DNA of 48,452 nt from assembly GCA_910579415.1 (NCBI GenBank), contig CAJTUY010000011.1, positions 1 to 48,452 on the forward strand. The letters are read 5' to 3'. This DNA is from an uncultured Clostridia bacterium. Its GTDB lineage: Bacteria > Bacillota > Clostridia > UBA1381. Positions within the stretch are counted from its first letter, which is position 1; each line of letters opens with the position of its first letter. The notes beneath the pieces were generated by a model. The model worked only from the letters and a program-made list of their open reading frames with translations, was not told the DNA's origin and ran no database searches. Both the position numbers and the translations under genes were made by a program. Below, one piece after another: positions 32,733-41,431 of this stretch.

Positions 32733-33440
32733 TTACAGTCCTAATCTCTTAAATACCTCTTCATATGCCTCCTCAACATTGCCCATATCACGGCGGAAGC
32801 GGTCTTTATCAAGCTTTTCATGAGTAGTTGCATCCCAAAGACGGCAGGTATCAGGCGATATTTCGTCCGCAAGAATAATCTGACCGTCGGGAGTTCTGCC
32901 GAACTCAATTTTAAAATCAACAAGTTCAATATTTATGCTTTCAAAGTATGCTTTAAGAACATCGTTTACTTTAAAAGTAAGGTCTGAAATTATATCAAGG
33001 TCCTCTTTGGTTGCCGCTCCGATTGCAATAATCTGATAATCGTTAATCATCGGGTCACCCAAATCATCATCCTTTAAGCAATATTCAAGCGTAGTGCAGT
33101 TAAGCTTTTTGCCTTCCTCAACACCGAAACGCTTTGAAAAGCTTCCCGCTGCAATATTTCTTATAATAACTTCAAGAGGTACGATTTCAACCTTTTTTAC
33201 AACTGTTTCCCTGTCGGAAATCTCTTCTACAAAATGTGTCGGAATACCCTTCTTTTCCATTATCTGCATAAGGAAATTCGACATCTTATTATTGACAACA
33301 CCCTTACCTGAAATCTGTCCCTTTTTAAGACCGTTAAATGCTGTGGCATCGTCCTTATAATCAACGATGTAAAGGTTTTCATCATCTGTTTTAAAAACCT
33401 TTTTTGCCTTGCCTTCGTAAAGCTGTTCTAATTTTTTCAT
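32733..33440 (-). CDS. purC: SAICAR synthetase
   Basis: A 235-residue enzyme joining CAIR and aspartate with ATP in purine synthesis. Signatures: KLEQLYEGKAKKVFKTDDEN at the start, VEIVPLEVIIRNIAAGSFSK, and the C-terminal LVDFKIEFGRTPDGQIILAD and EISPDTCRLWD. I place the start at ATG 33440, which matches the family N-terminus; AAAGGA lies 12 bases upstream, a long spacing, and a ten-residue extension is possible but lacks any site. First gene of purC-purB-purA. Confidence 0.96.
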   Translation of the reverse strand: MKKLEQLYEGKAKKVFKTDDENLYIVDYKDDATAFNGLKKGQISGKGVVNNKMSNFLMQIMEKKGIPTHFVEEISDRETVVKKVEIVPLEVIIRNIAAGSFSKRFGVEEGKKLNCTTLEYCLKDDDLGDPMINDYQIIAIGAATKEDLDIISDLTFKVNDVLKAYFESINIELVDFKIEFGRTPDGQIILADEISPDTCRLWDATTHEKLDKDRFRRDMGNVEEAYEEVFKRLGL

Positions 33441-33485
33441 ACTGTTTTTCAATCCTTTCATATAAAGCATAATTCTACATTTTAC

Positions 33486-33514
33486 ATTATATTATAAAGT
33501 CGCAATAAAATCAA
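33486..33514 (-). promoter_or_regulatory. pur operon promoter
   Basis: Minus strand TTGATT (33514-33509), 17 bases, TATAAT (33491-33486). The leader of about 40 bases has no purine riboswitch. Confidence 0.65.
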
Positions 33515-33537
33515 GTCCTAACCCTTGAAAATACATT

Positions 33538-33568
33538 AAAAAAATCCACCCTGTACGGGTGGATTTTT
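33538..33568 (-). terminator. terminator of SLH-protein gene
   Basis: AAATCCACCC (33542-33551) pairs with GGGTGGATTT (33557-33566); the minus strand continues in a run of T. Confidence 0.92.
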
Positions 33569-33573
33569 CAACA

Positions 33574-36549
33574 TTACTGATAAACAACTATCAGTTTAGC
33601 AACATTCCTTGAAGTACATACAAGAATTTTTGAACAGTTAACACCGTAATTCTTAGCATCTTTAAGGTCGTTAATAGTCATATTGGTTGTTGTATCAAGC
33701 ACATACGGAGAAACTTCTTTTTCGTTTTCATCATAGCGTACAATCTTTGTTGAAGACTGAATTGTAATTTCCTCGTAATCGCTGTCATCAAGCTCTGAAT
33801 TTGAGTCGAAGCCGTTTCTTGTTACATACAGCTTCTTTTCCTCCGGAAGTACCTGACTTACATTATACATACAAGCTCTTGAATAAGGTACTGTTCCTAT
33901 TGACGTACTTGTATACATTTCATCCTCATCTGTACCGGACTTTTTAAATCTGTAATCAAACTTGAATGACTGATAGTTATTGTCTGCCGACGGAGTTTGT
34001 TCCTCCTGCCAGTCGAATGTACTTCCATTTAAAACAGAAGCAATATCATCATAGCTGATACATGTTACAAGTCCTTGAATATACTGGTCGCTGTCATATG
34101 AGAACTGAATAACATCGCCTGCCTGTACGTCCTTAAATTCATTATTATCGTACGTAGTCCAGTTCTTTTCAGCGCTTGCCGTACCTGCAAATACACTCAG
34201 ACTTAATACGCTCTTATCATTTACATCATCATATGTTGCTTCGGGAAGCTTTGAAACTATTGAGAAATCAGTATCTCTCTTAGGCTTTGTAAGCGAACCG
34301 TCACTGCCGTAAAGGATAACCAGTCCTGCTACCTTTGATGAATTTATATCATATGCTTCAACATAATATGTATCGCCTGTTGTAAATGCTGATGACGGAG
34401 TTTTCTTTGCATACTTGTTCTTCTGGCTTCTGTCTGCCGGAGGACAAAGTACAATTGTTGAAGAATTTACAGTAAATGCTGTCTTGCCGTCAAGAGTAAA
34501 TCCGTTTGATGAATACTTATACTGGTCAAGCTCTTTACATCTTACAATCTTATCTTTATCCTCATTCTGTGCCTGAGAAGCATCTTCCTCAAGCGTCACT
34601 ATTTCCGTTATTTCACCGCCCTTTATAGTTATTCTTGCCGGCTGTGAATACGGTGTTGCTTTAACTTCCTTGCCTGCGCCGTAAATCTGAGATGCGAAAT
34701 CCTCATCGTGATTTGCATATGCAGCGCTCTCTTCAAGCTTATCTACAACAAGACTTCCGTCTATTGTCGAACCGTTAAATTTAACCTTATCCTTTACGGG
34801 ATATGATGTTGCATTACCTGAGATATTCGTTGAATATACAGTGAGATATGCTTTTTCGTCCTGCTTTGATTCAAGAACCGCATTTGCAATATAAGCATAA
34901 GGAGCTACTGCCGTCTGGTCAACCGTTGCAAAAACAACTGTTCCCAAAGCGTCAAGATAGAATGTGCCTGAAACGCCCGTCTTTATGTCCTTACCGCTCT
35001 TTTCCTTAACATATTCAACACATTTTGAACCCAGATTATATTTTTCCTTACCGATAGTAATTTCAGTACCGTCAGAATTGATAGATGAGATTGTACCCTT
35101 TACTGTCTTATTTGAAACAAGAAGCGTAAGAGTAGTTTCATCAAGACTCTTAGCATATAGAATAACGTCGTTTGCGGCAATTGAAGTTGCCTGAATGTCT
35201 GCGTCATTCTTTGTAATTGTATATGTATAGTTTGCCGCCTGCGGGTCAAGCAGAAGTGAATTTCCCGTTACAAGCTTATCGGTAACACGGTAATCCGAAG
35301 TTGACGGGGCAGCATAAGCTACTATTGTTTCATAGTCATAAATCTGAACCATATCAATAACGCCGTTGTTTGAACTGTCTGTAAGCTTTACAGTACCATA
35401 AATTGAATAATTGGTTTCCGGATTTAACCACATTTCAAGAGCCTGACTTCTTGAAACATTTTCAGAAGTACCGTCGGCCTTATTCTTAACAGCCACATCA
35501 GCATTTGCCGCAACCGTCTTGCCGTTGTATCGTACAGTTAAATCGTCTTCCTTTAATTTAAGGGTTTTTGACTTTGAGTTGCTGTCAAAATATTTAAGCG
35601 TATTTCCCGACAGCTTGTCAATGTCATCATACGTCAAATCATACACAGTGTTCTTATTGGTTTCATCATCAATAATAACAAGCGTTCTCTGGTCATTTGC
35701 CGATTTCTGTCTGTAATATACGGTAATCGTATTGCCGAGATACTTTTTGATGTCCGAAGCATTTTCGGTCATGGTTGTATATGTTATAACGTATTCATCA
35801 CCCGAATTTGACATAACGTCCATTTCGCCTTCCAAAAGCGTACGTGTACATTCTTCGGTTACAGTATCTTCAACGCCTACAAGCGTACCCTTAAGCTCCT
35901 TAACCTGTAAATAATCGTTAAGAAGATTCTTGTCGGTCTTTGACCATGAATAACCGTTATTTTCATACATATCAACCTCAAGGGCATTGTAAAGCACCTG
36001 AGCTATAACTCCGCGCGGCGCGCCGTCGGTATACGATACGCCGGCAACATTCTTGTCAAGTCCCAGAATAGCCGCCTGCTGTTTGTAACCCTCAGGCCAG
36101 CCGCCCAGATTCTGAGCAAGCGTATCATAGCCGAGCGTACAGTCAACCATTTTCAAAGCCTGTTCGTATGTAACAGGCTCTTCAGGTCTGAAAGTACCGT
36201 CTTCAAAGCCTGCGATTATTCCGAGATTGTAACCCGTCTGTATGTAATTCTTTGCCCAGTGGTCTGCGCTGACATCGCCAAACGTATAGTTTGAATATGT
36301 CTGTTCCTGCATACCGAGTATAAACACAATAAGCTTTGTAAACTCCGCGCGTGTGACAGAGTTTTCGGGTTTAAATAACTGCTGTCCGTTTTCCTCATAG
36401 CCGTCAATTACCGACAGTTTGCTTAGCGTTGTAATCGCTTTTCTGTAACGGTTATTGTCAGCTACGTCACTGAATGCCGCAAACGCGCTCTGACAGGTCA
36501 TACCTGCAAGCAAAGCGATTGTTGTGAGCATTGCCGTTAGTTTTTTCAT
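33574..36549 (-). CDS. large S-layer-homology (SLH) surface protein
   Basis: A 991-residue secreted protein. Signal peptide to about residue 24 (CQSAFAAFSD). Three SLH repeats follow: FSDVADNNRYRKAITTLSKL...VTRAEFTKLI; FGDVSADHWAKNYIQTGYNL...VTYEQALKM; and a weaker GWPEGYKQQAAILGLD...APRGVIAQVL (to about residue 195). SLH triplets bind pyruvylated secondary wall polymers. The remaining 790 residues are beta-rich and lysine/aspartate-rich without a recognised catalytic domain (e.g. VNSDGTEITIGKEKYNLGS), consistent with an S-layer or abundant surface protein. It has a dedicated promoter with tandem upstream repeats and a strong terminator, fitting high expression. Confidence 0.92.
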   Translation of the reverse strand: MKKLTAMLTTIALLAGMTCQSAFAAFSDVADNNRYRKAITTLSKLSVIDGYEENGQQLFKPENSVTRAEFTKLIVFILGMQEQTYSNYTFGDVSADHWAKNYIQTGYNLGIIAGFEDGTFRPEEPVTYEQALKMVDCTLGYDTLAQNLGGWPEGYKQQAAILGLDKNVAGVSYTDGAPRGVIAQVLYNALEVDMYENNGYSWSKTDKNLLNDYLQVKELKGTLVGVEDTVTEECTRTLLEGEMDVMSNSGDEYVITYTTMTENASDIKKYLGNTITVYYRQKSANDQRTLVIIDDETNKNTVYDLTYDDIDKLSGNTLKYFDSNSKSKTLKLKEDDLTVRYNGKTVAANADVAVKNKADGTSENVSRSQALEMWLNPETNYSIYGTVKLTDSSNNGVIDMVQIYDYETIVAYAAPSTSDYRVTDKLVTGNSLLLDPQAANYTYTITKNDADIQATSIAANDVILYAKSLDETTLTLLVSNKTVKGTISSINSDGTEITIGKEKYNLGSKCVEYVKEKSGKDIKTGVSGTFYLDALGTVVFATVDQTAVAPYAYIANAVLESKQDEKAYLTVYSTNISGNATSYPVKDKVKFNGSTIDGSLVVDKLEESAAYANHDEDFASQIYGAGKEVKATPYSQPARITIKGGEITEIVTLEEDASQAQNEDKDKIVRCKELDQYKYSSNGFTLDGKTAFTVNSSTIVLCPPADRSQKNKYAKKTPSSAFTTGDTYYVEAYDINSSKVAGLVILYGSDGSLTKPKRDTDFSIVSKLPEATYDDVNDKSVLSLSVFAGTASAEKNWTTYDNNEFKDVQAGDVIQFSYDSDQYIQGLVTCISYDDIASVLNGSTFDWQEEQTPSADNNYQSFKFDYRFKKSGTDEDEMYTSTSIGTVPYSRACMYNVSQVLPEEKKLYVTRNGFDSNSELDDSDYEEITIQSSTKIVRYDENEKEVSPYVLDTTTNMTINDLKDAKNYGVNCSKILVCTSRNVAKLIVVYQ

Positions 36550-36595
36550 AAATTATCACCTTTTCCTCTCTGAATGTTAAATTCAATATATTTTT

Positions 36596-36624
36596 ATTTT
36601 ATCACTTATTTATATATAAGTCAA
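36596..36624 (-). promoter_or_regulatory. promoter of SLH-protein gene
   Basis: Minus strand TTGACT (36624-36619), 17 bases, TAAAAT (36601-36596) preceded by TGA. The leader is about 45 bases. Confidence 0.75.
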
Positions 36625-36626
36625 TT

Positions 36627-36659
36627 ACAGAATGTTGACATTTTCACAGAATATTGACA
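36627..36659. repeat. tandem 14-base direct repeats upstream of SLH promoter
   Basis: ACAGAATGTTGACA (36627-36640) and ACAGAATATTGACA (36646-36659), 13 of 14 bases identical, period 19. They lie immediately upstream of the -35 of the SLH gene, where an activator would bind. Confidence 0.75.
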
Positions 36660-36704
36660 ATTTTATAATATTTGTGAACAATTTGATAATAATGAATGAA
36701 ATTA

Positions 36705-36733
36705 TTGAAAAAACCAACATAAAGTGATATAAT
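36705..36733 (+). promoter_or_regulatory. ftsH promoter
   Basis: TTGAAA (36705-36710), 17 bases, TATAAT (36728-36733) preceded by TGA. No CIRCE or other heat-shock operator is visible. Confidence 0.8.
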
Positions 36734-36765
36734 GTAGTACGATTATGAAAATTGAGGAGTAAATC

Positions 36766-38715
36766 ATGGAAAATAAAAACAAAAATCGTTCTCCGTTTAA
36801 AAATCCGCTTTTAATATTTCTGGTAATTTCAGTAATAGCGACCATTATACTAAATATGATAATGCTGTCTGTACAGACAACAAATAAGCAGGAAATACCG
36901 TACAGCGAATTTTTAAGTATGCTGGAGGAAAATAAAGTTGACGAGGTAATATTGCAGCGTGAACAGATTACAATTTATGAGAAGTATTCGGGTGAAGATG
37001 AAGCAAGCCCCGAAATCACCTCGCTCATGCGCTTTATGGGCGTTGACCCTCAGGCAGTGATTGAAAGAACAAAGAAAAACAGCCGTAATGTATATTATAC
37101 GGGCTATATTGCCGATGACAGGCTCTTAAAGCTGCTTGATGAAAAGGGCGTACAGTACTCAACGCCGATACAGCACCAGAACCCCATACTTGATTTCTTC
37201 CTTACATGGATATTGCCTTTAGGTGTAATATATCTTCTGTTCTTTTTGCTTACACGCTCAATGTCAAAAAAAATGGGCGGCGGCGGAATAATGGGAATCG
37301 GTCAGTCAAACGCAAAAATGTATAATATTGAAAATGCTACCGGTATAACTTTTGCGGACGTTGCAGGACAGGAGGAGGCAAAGGAATCTCTTGATGAAAT
37401 TGTAGATTACCTTCATAATCCGTCAAAATATATTGCAATCGGCGCCAAACAGCCGAAGGGCGCTCTTTTGGTAGGTCCTCCGGGTACAGGTAAGACGCTT
37501 CTGGCAAAGGCGGTGGCAGGCGAAGCAAAAGTTCCGTTTTTCTCACTGTCGGGTTCGGAATTTGTCGAAATGTTTGTCGGTGTCGGCGCGTCGAGAGTAA
37601 GGGATTTATTTAAACAGGCGGCGGCAAAGGCTCCATGTATTGTATTTATAGACGAAATTGACGCAATTGGTAAATCGCGCGATAATCAGCTGAATTCAAA
37701 TGATGAACGCGAACAGACGTTAAATCAGCTTTTATCAGAAATGGACGGCTTTGACTCGTCAAAAGGACTCGTTATTCTTGCGGCGACAAACCGCCCCGAA
37801 GTTCTTGACAAAGCGCTTTTGCGTCCGGGACGCTTTGACAGACGCATTATTGTTGAAAAGCCCGATTTAAAGGGACGAGAGGACATACTGAAGGTACACA
37901 TTAAGAATGTTAAAACCGAGCCGGACATTAACCTGCACGAAATGGCGCTCGCAACAAGCGGCGCGGCAGGCGCAGATTTGGCTAATATGGTAAATGAGGC
38001 GGCGCTAAGGGCGGTGCGCTGTAACAGAAAAACCGTAACGCAGGAGGACCTTATGGAAGCGGTTGAGGTTATAATCGCAGGTAAGGAAAAAAAGGACAGA
38101 ATACTGTCGGAGCAGGAAAAACGTATTGTTTCCTTCCACGAGGTTGGTCACGCACTTGCAACAGCTGTACAGAAGCACACCCAGCCCGTACACAAAATAA
38201 CCATTGTTCCGCGTACTATGGGTTCGCTTGGTTACACAATGCAGATGCCTGAGGAGGAGGAAAAGTATCTTATGTCAAAAGACGAGATACTTGACCAGAT
38301 TACGGTATTCCTTGCAGGACGCGCGGCGGAGGAGCTTGTTTTTAACACAAAAACAACCGGTGCGGCTAACGATATCGAACGCGCGACAGAGCTTGTAAGA
38401 AATATGATAACGCAGTACGGAATGTCGGATAAATTCGGTATGGCGGCGCTTGAAAGTATACAGAATAAATATCTTGACGGCAGAAGCGTTTCAAACTGCT
38501 CAGAGGAAACAAAAACAGATATTGATAAGGAAATTGTCCGCGTACTGAAGGAATGTTATGATAAAGCAATGAATATTTTGAAGGAAAATCGTGACGCGCT
38601 TGATGAAATAGCTGAATTTCTTATCAGCAAGGAAACTATCAGCGGCGAGCAGTTTATGGATATATTTAACAAGGTTAAGGAAAAACGCAATACTGCTGAG
38701 GAAACAACAGAATAA
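36766..38715 (+). CDS. ftsH: ATP-dependent zinc metalloprotease FtsH
   Basis: A 649-residue membrane-anchored hexameric protease. Two membrane helices (about 14-35 and 138-160) flank the extracytoplasmic domain. The AAA module has Walker A VGPPGTGKTLLAKAVAG with Lys243, Walker B CIVFIDEIDAIG, and RPGRFDRRI (arginine fingers). The zinc motif is HEVGH (His458, Glu459, His462; most FtsH have HEAGH), with the third ligand in GAANDIERATEL. The pore-loop region and EREQTLNQLLSEMDGFD are normal. TGAGGAG precedes ATG 36766. It is not next to tilS or hpt, which often accompany ftsH in Firmicutes. Confidence 0.97.
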   Translation: MENKNKNRSPFKNPLLIFLVISVIATIILNMIMLSVQTTNKQEIPYSEFLSMLEENKVDEVILQREQITIYEKYSGEDEASPEITSLMRFMGVDPQAVIERTKKNSRNVYYTGYIADDRLLKLLDEKGVQYSTPIQHQNPILDFFLTWILPLGVIYLLFFLLTRSMSKKMGGGGIMGIGQSNAKMYNIENATGITFADVAGQEEAKESLDEIVDYLHNPSKYIAIGAKQPKGALLVGPPGTGKTLLAKAVAGEAKVPFFSLSGSEFVEMFVGVGASRVRDLFKQAAAKAPCIVFIDEIDAIGKSRDNQLNSNDEREQTLNQLLSEMDGFDSSKGLVILAATNRPEVLDKALLRPGRFDRRIIVEKPDLKGREDILKVHIKNVKTEPDINLHEMALATSGAAGADLANMVNEAALRAVRCNRKTVTQEDLMEAVEVIIAGKEKKDRILSEQEKRIVSFHEVGHALATAVQKHTQPVHKITIVPRTMGSLGYTMQMPEEEEKYLMSKDEILDQITVFLAGRAAEELVFNTKTTGAANDIERATELVRNMITQYGMSDKFGMAALESIQNKYLDGRSVSNCSEETKTDIDKEIVRVLKECYDKAMNILKENRDALDEIAEFLISKETISGEQFMDIFNKVKEKRNTAEETTE

Positions 38716-38727
38716 ACGGTAAATTTA

Positions 38728-38757
38728 ACAGGGTTGACTGCGGTCAACCCTGTCTTT
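38728..38757. terminator. bidirectional stem between ftsH and LRR gene
   Basis: ACAGGGTTGAC (38728-38738) pairs with GTCAACCCTGT (38743-38753), TGCG loop; tails are only moderately T-rich (CTTTACG on plus). Confidence 0.75.
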
Positions 38758-38767
38758 ACGTCAAACA

Positions 38768-40717
38768 TTATTTATAATGCTGAACCGTCATAAGCGGCTT
38801 CATATTTTTATCCCATACATATACCGATATATCATAATCCATATAGCTGAAATCAGCCGTCATACCGTTAATTTCAGGCATTTCGAGCCGTTTTAAAACT
38901 CCGTTTTCAAAATATGCCGCCATCATCTGTATATCGTCCTCGTCAGGCGGTGTTGTTTTTTCAAATATAAGCCTTGCCGATACCGTATCGCCTGTACGTT
39001 CAAATTCTACGCGGTCTGTTGGCTCAGGCGTCGGGGTTACTGTCGGGGTTGTAGTTGGGGTTACTGTCGGGGTTGCGGTTGGGGTCGTTGTTGGGGTTAC
39101 TGTCGGCTCATAATGCTTAGTCGCTTTTACAAGCTCGTCGTTTTGATGATAATTGAAAGCTATTTTCTCCCAGTCCTCCTGCGTACCGTTGTAATATATG
39201 TCTGTGAGCTTGTCGCAGCCCGAAAACACACTATTTCCTATCCTTTTAACTCCGCTTCCCACTTTAACCGACACTAACCCATGACAGTAAAAAAACGCGC
39301 TGTCGCCTATTTCCTCAACGCCGTTGCCTATTACGGCGGAGGTCATAGCGGTACATATACTAAACGCGCCATCGCCTATTCGCTTAACGCTGTCGGGAAT
39401 TACAATGCTTGTTATACCGCACCCATTAAAAGCGTGGTTGTCTATTTCGGTAACACTGTCGGGGATTGTTATCTCCGTAAGGCTCCCACACGCGTTAAAT
39501 GTACTTTTGCCTATCCTCCTTACACCGTCGGGAATTATGTATGATGTGTCGGCTTTATTCTTCGGATAGGCGACAAGCTCGGTTTTGTCGCGGCTCAGCA
39601 CAACGCCGTTATCCGACATGTACACGGCGTTGTCCGCGTCAACATTTATTTCTGTAAGATTACATTGGGAAAACACGCCGTCACCGATTTTCGTAACGCT
39701 CTTTGGAATGGTTACATTAGTAAGGTCATAGCAAGTTGCAAATGCCGCGTCGCCTATCAACTGCACGCTGTCGGGTATTGTAACGCCTATCAAATCATAG
39801 CAGTTATCAAACGCGCTGTCGCTTATCAGCCTTGTACCGCTTTTAATCTCGTATTCTCCCGACATTTCGGTATTGTCCGTCGCAATCAGATATTCGCCTA
39901 TGTACAGCGCGGCTCCGTCCCAGTTTGTCTTGTCGTCTTGAAATGCGGTATATTCAAACGCACCATTGCCTATTTCCTCAACACCGCTTCCGATAGTGAC
40001 AGACGCTAAATTCTCACAACCTGCAAACGCGAAAAAACCGATTGACTTAATTCTGTCGGGAATTACAATGCTTGTCAGGTTGCTATTCATTTCAAACGCG
40101 TCATCGCCGATGCTTATAATGCTGTCGGGGAACGTATATGTTGTGTCACTTCTGCCAGACGGATACTGAATAAGCTCCGTTTTTTCCTTGTTGCACAGCA
40201 CTCCGTCAATGGACGCGTAATAAGGATTTTCCGCGTCTACATTTATTTCCGTAAGAGCTGCACATATGCCAAAAGAAGCAATGCCAAGCTTTGCGTTCTT
40301 CGGAATAATGACGCTCGTTAGAGCAGGGCAGGCTATAAATGCTCCGTCGCCTATAAATGTAAGGCTGTCGGGAAGCGTTACGCTTCTGAGGCTTTCCATT
40401 TCGCTAAAGACTTCATCGCCCTCGATACCCGTTATGCCCTCGCCCAGTGTTACCTGCGTAATCGTGCTTTTGCTTTCTGCCCATGGCAAAGGGTTGTCCT
40501 GCTCATAACTATAATGCGATATAACTCCCGTACCGTTTACGGTAAGAACTCCGTCATCGTCAAGCGTCCATACCATAGTGTCGTGATAAGTACCGCCCGT
40601 TTCCGCGCATATCGTGACGGGCATAAGCGTCAGAAGCATCGCAACCGTCACAAGCATACACATAAACCGTTTTTTCATTGTCGGCGGACAATATCCACCC
40701 CTGTTTTTGTTTCTCAT
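38768..40717 (-). CDS. secreted BspA-like leucine-rich-repeat protein
   Basis: A 649-residue secreted protein. The N-terminus has a basic leader (RNKNRGGYCPPTMKKRF) before the signal helix (MCMLVTVAMLLTLMPVTICA). Residues about 80-530 are LRR_5/BspA repeats of about 23 residues with the pattern LTSIVIPDSVKRIGDGAFSG (e.g. NLTSIVIPDRIKSIGFFAFA; SLTEITIPDSVTEIDNHAFN). A Thr/Pro linker follows (TPTTTPTATPTVTPTTTP) and a C-terminal beta domain (about 575-649, VEFERTGDTVSARLIFE). BspA-type proteins mediate adhesion to host matrix or other microbes. I start at ATG 40717 with GGAGGTAGG; codons further up lie in the leader RNA. A probable transcription attenuator precedes the gene. Confidence 0.9.
   Translation of the reverse strand: MRNKNRGGYCPPTMKKRFMCMLVTVAMLLTLMPVTICAETGGTYHDTMVWTLDDDGVLTVNGTGVISHYSYEQDNPLPWAESKSTITQVTLGEGITGIEGDEVFSEMESLRSVTLPDSLTFIGDGAFIACPALTSVIIPKNAKLGIASFGICAALTEINVDAENPYYASIDGVLCNKEKTELIQYPSGRSDTTYTFPDSIISIGDDAFEMNSNLTSIVIPDRIKSIGFFAFAGCENLASVTIGSGVEEIGNGAFEYTAFQDDKTNWDGAALYIGEYLIATDNTEMSGEYEIKSGTRLISDSAFDNCYDLIGVTIPDSVQLIGDAAFATCYDLTNVTIPKSVTKIGDGVFSQCNLTEINVDADNAVYMSDNGVVLSRDKTELVAYPKNKADTSYIIPDGVRRIGKSTFNACGSLTEITIPDSVTEIDNHAFNGCGITSIVIPDSVKRIGDGAFSICTAMTSAVIGNGVEEIGDSAFFYCHGLVSVKVGSGVKRIGNSVFSGCDKLTDIYYNGTQEDWEKIAFNYHQNDELVKATKHYEPTVTPTTTPTATPTVTPTTTPTVTPTPEPTDRVEFERTGDTVSARLIFEKTTPPDEDDIQMMAAYFENGVLKRLEMPEINGMTADFSYMDYDISVYVWDKNMKPLMTVQHYK
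39027..39107. repeat. tandem repeats coding a Thr-Pro linker
   Basis: Units such as GTTACTGTCGGGGTT and GTTGGGGTTACTGTCGG recur about every 18-24 bases. They encode TPT-rich spacer residues in the LRR protein; such tracts vary in copy number between strains. Confidence 0.8.
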
Positions 40718-40751
40718 TTTTCCTACCTCCGTTTGTAATTTGATAAATTTA

Positions 40752-40829
40752 TTGTGGTGACAAGCACACAAAAAAGTGCGCTGCCTGAGCAACGCACTAA
40801 AAATGCGCCACTCGGACTTGTCACCACAA
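40752..40829 (-). promoter_or_regulatory. leader RNA with terminator/antiterminator switch
   Basis: On the minus strand an outer 13-pair stem, TTGTGGTGACAAG (40829-40817) with CTTGTCACCACAA (40764-40752), encloses two exclusive hairpins. Terminator: AGTGCGTTGC (40798-40789) with GCAGCGCACT (40784-40775), TCAG loop, then TTTTT. Antiterminator: GAGTGGCGCA (40813-40804) with TGCGTTGCTC (40796-40787), ten pairs with three G-U. They share 40789-40796. It lies 35 bases before the LRR start codon. It matches no riboswitch class I know. Confidence 0.7.
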
Positions 40830-40852
40830 CGAATCCAAAATCATAACACAAA

Positions 40853-40908
40853 ACTAAGGTGTATTAAAAAGAGTGTGCATTTTTGACAAAATAAAATACA
40901 CCCTTAGT
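40853..40908 (-). promoter_or_regulatory. LRR-gene promoter bracketed by a long inverted repeat
   Basis: Minus strand TTGTCA (40889-40884), 17 bases, TAATAC (40866-40861). Inverted repeat arms ACTAAGGTGTATT (40853-40865) and AATACACCCTTAGT (40895-40908, one extra base) bracket it, with the -10 inside one arm. The arms may be operator half-sites or a 5' stem of a longer transcript. The rest of the 381-base gap between the LRR gene and rpsF holds the attenuator and the rpsF promoter and leader; no gene. Confidence 0.6.
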
Positions 40909-40990
40909 ATTGTTAAATATTAAATTTTGAATTCATTGTGGTAAAAACTATTATATCATAATATATCCTCCAATGCAAACAAAAAAATAC

Positions 40991-41019
40991 TTGACTTTTG
41001 GTAAATGCTGATATATAAT
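40991..41019 (+). promoter_or_regulatory. rpsF operon promoter
   Basis: TTGACT (40991-40996), 17 bases, TATAAT (41014-41019). Confidence 0.82.
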
Positions 41020-41028
41020 GTTATAGTT

Positions 41029-41098
41029 CCGCAATTGCGGACAATCCTTGCCCATAACACAGGGTTATGGGACTAAAGTCCATAAGGAGGTGCAGAAA
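41029..41098 (+). promoter_or_regulatory. structured rpsF leader, possible S6:S18 autoregulatory site
   Basis: The leader holds the palindrome CCGCAATTGCGG (41029-41040), the stem CCCATAAC (41051-41058)/GTTATGGG (41064-41071), and an alternative stem TTATGG (41065-41070)/CCATAA (41080-41085) that abuts the AAGGAGG ribosome site. The last two exclude each other. An S6:S18-binding leader is known upstream of rpsF in many bacteria; the match here is by position and structure, not by a checked consensus. Confidence 0.55.
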
Positions 41099-41401
41099 AT
41101 GGCTGAAAAAATTCTAAACAGCTATGAAACGATTTTTATCATTGACGCAACACTTGATGAGGAAAATGTAACTGCTCTTAAGGATAAGTTCGTATCACTT
41201 ATCGAAAAGAACGGTGAATTGGAATCAGTTGACGAGTGGGGCAAGAGAAGACTTGCTTACGAAATTGATGATAGAACAGAAGGTTTCTACTATCTTGTAA
41301 ACTTCAAGGCTGACGCGGATTTCCCGAAAGAGCTTGAAAGACAGTACAAGATTACAGACGGAATACTCAGAACTATCGTTATCAGAAAAGACGAGGAATA
41401 G
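41099..41401 (+). CDS. rpsF: 30S ribosomal protein S6
   Basis: A 100-residue ribosomal protein that pairs with S18 on the 30S platform. It shows the S6 fold pattern: NSYETIFIIDATLDEENVTA, GELESVDEWGKRRLAYEIDD, TEGFYYLVNFKADADFPKEL and YKITDGILRTIVIRKDE. ATG 41099 follows AAGGAGG by 8 bases. First gene of rpsF-ssb-rpsR, the standard Firmicutes order; S6, probably with S18, may repress its own operon through the leader. Confidence 0.98.
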   Translation: MAEKILNSYETIFIIDATLDEENVTALKDKFVSLIEKNGELESVDEWGKRRLAYEIDDRTEGFYYLVNFKADADFPKELERQYKITDGILRTIVIRKDEE

Positions 41402-41431
41402 TCCTCAGTGAATGAGAAAGCGGTGTAAGCA

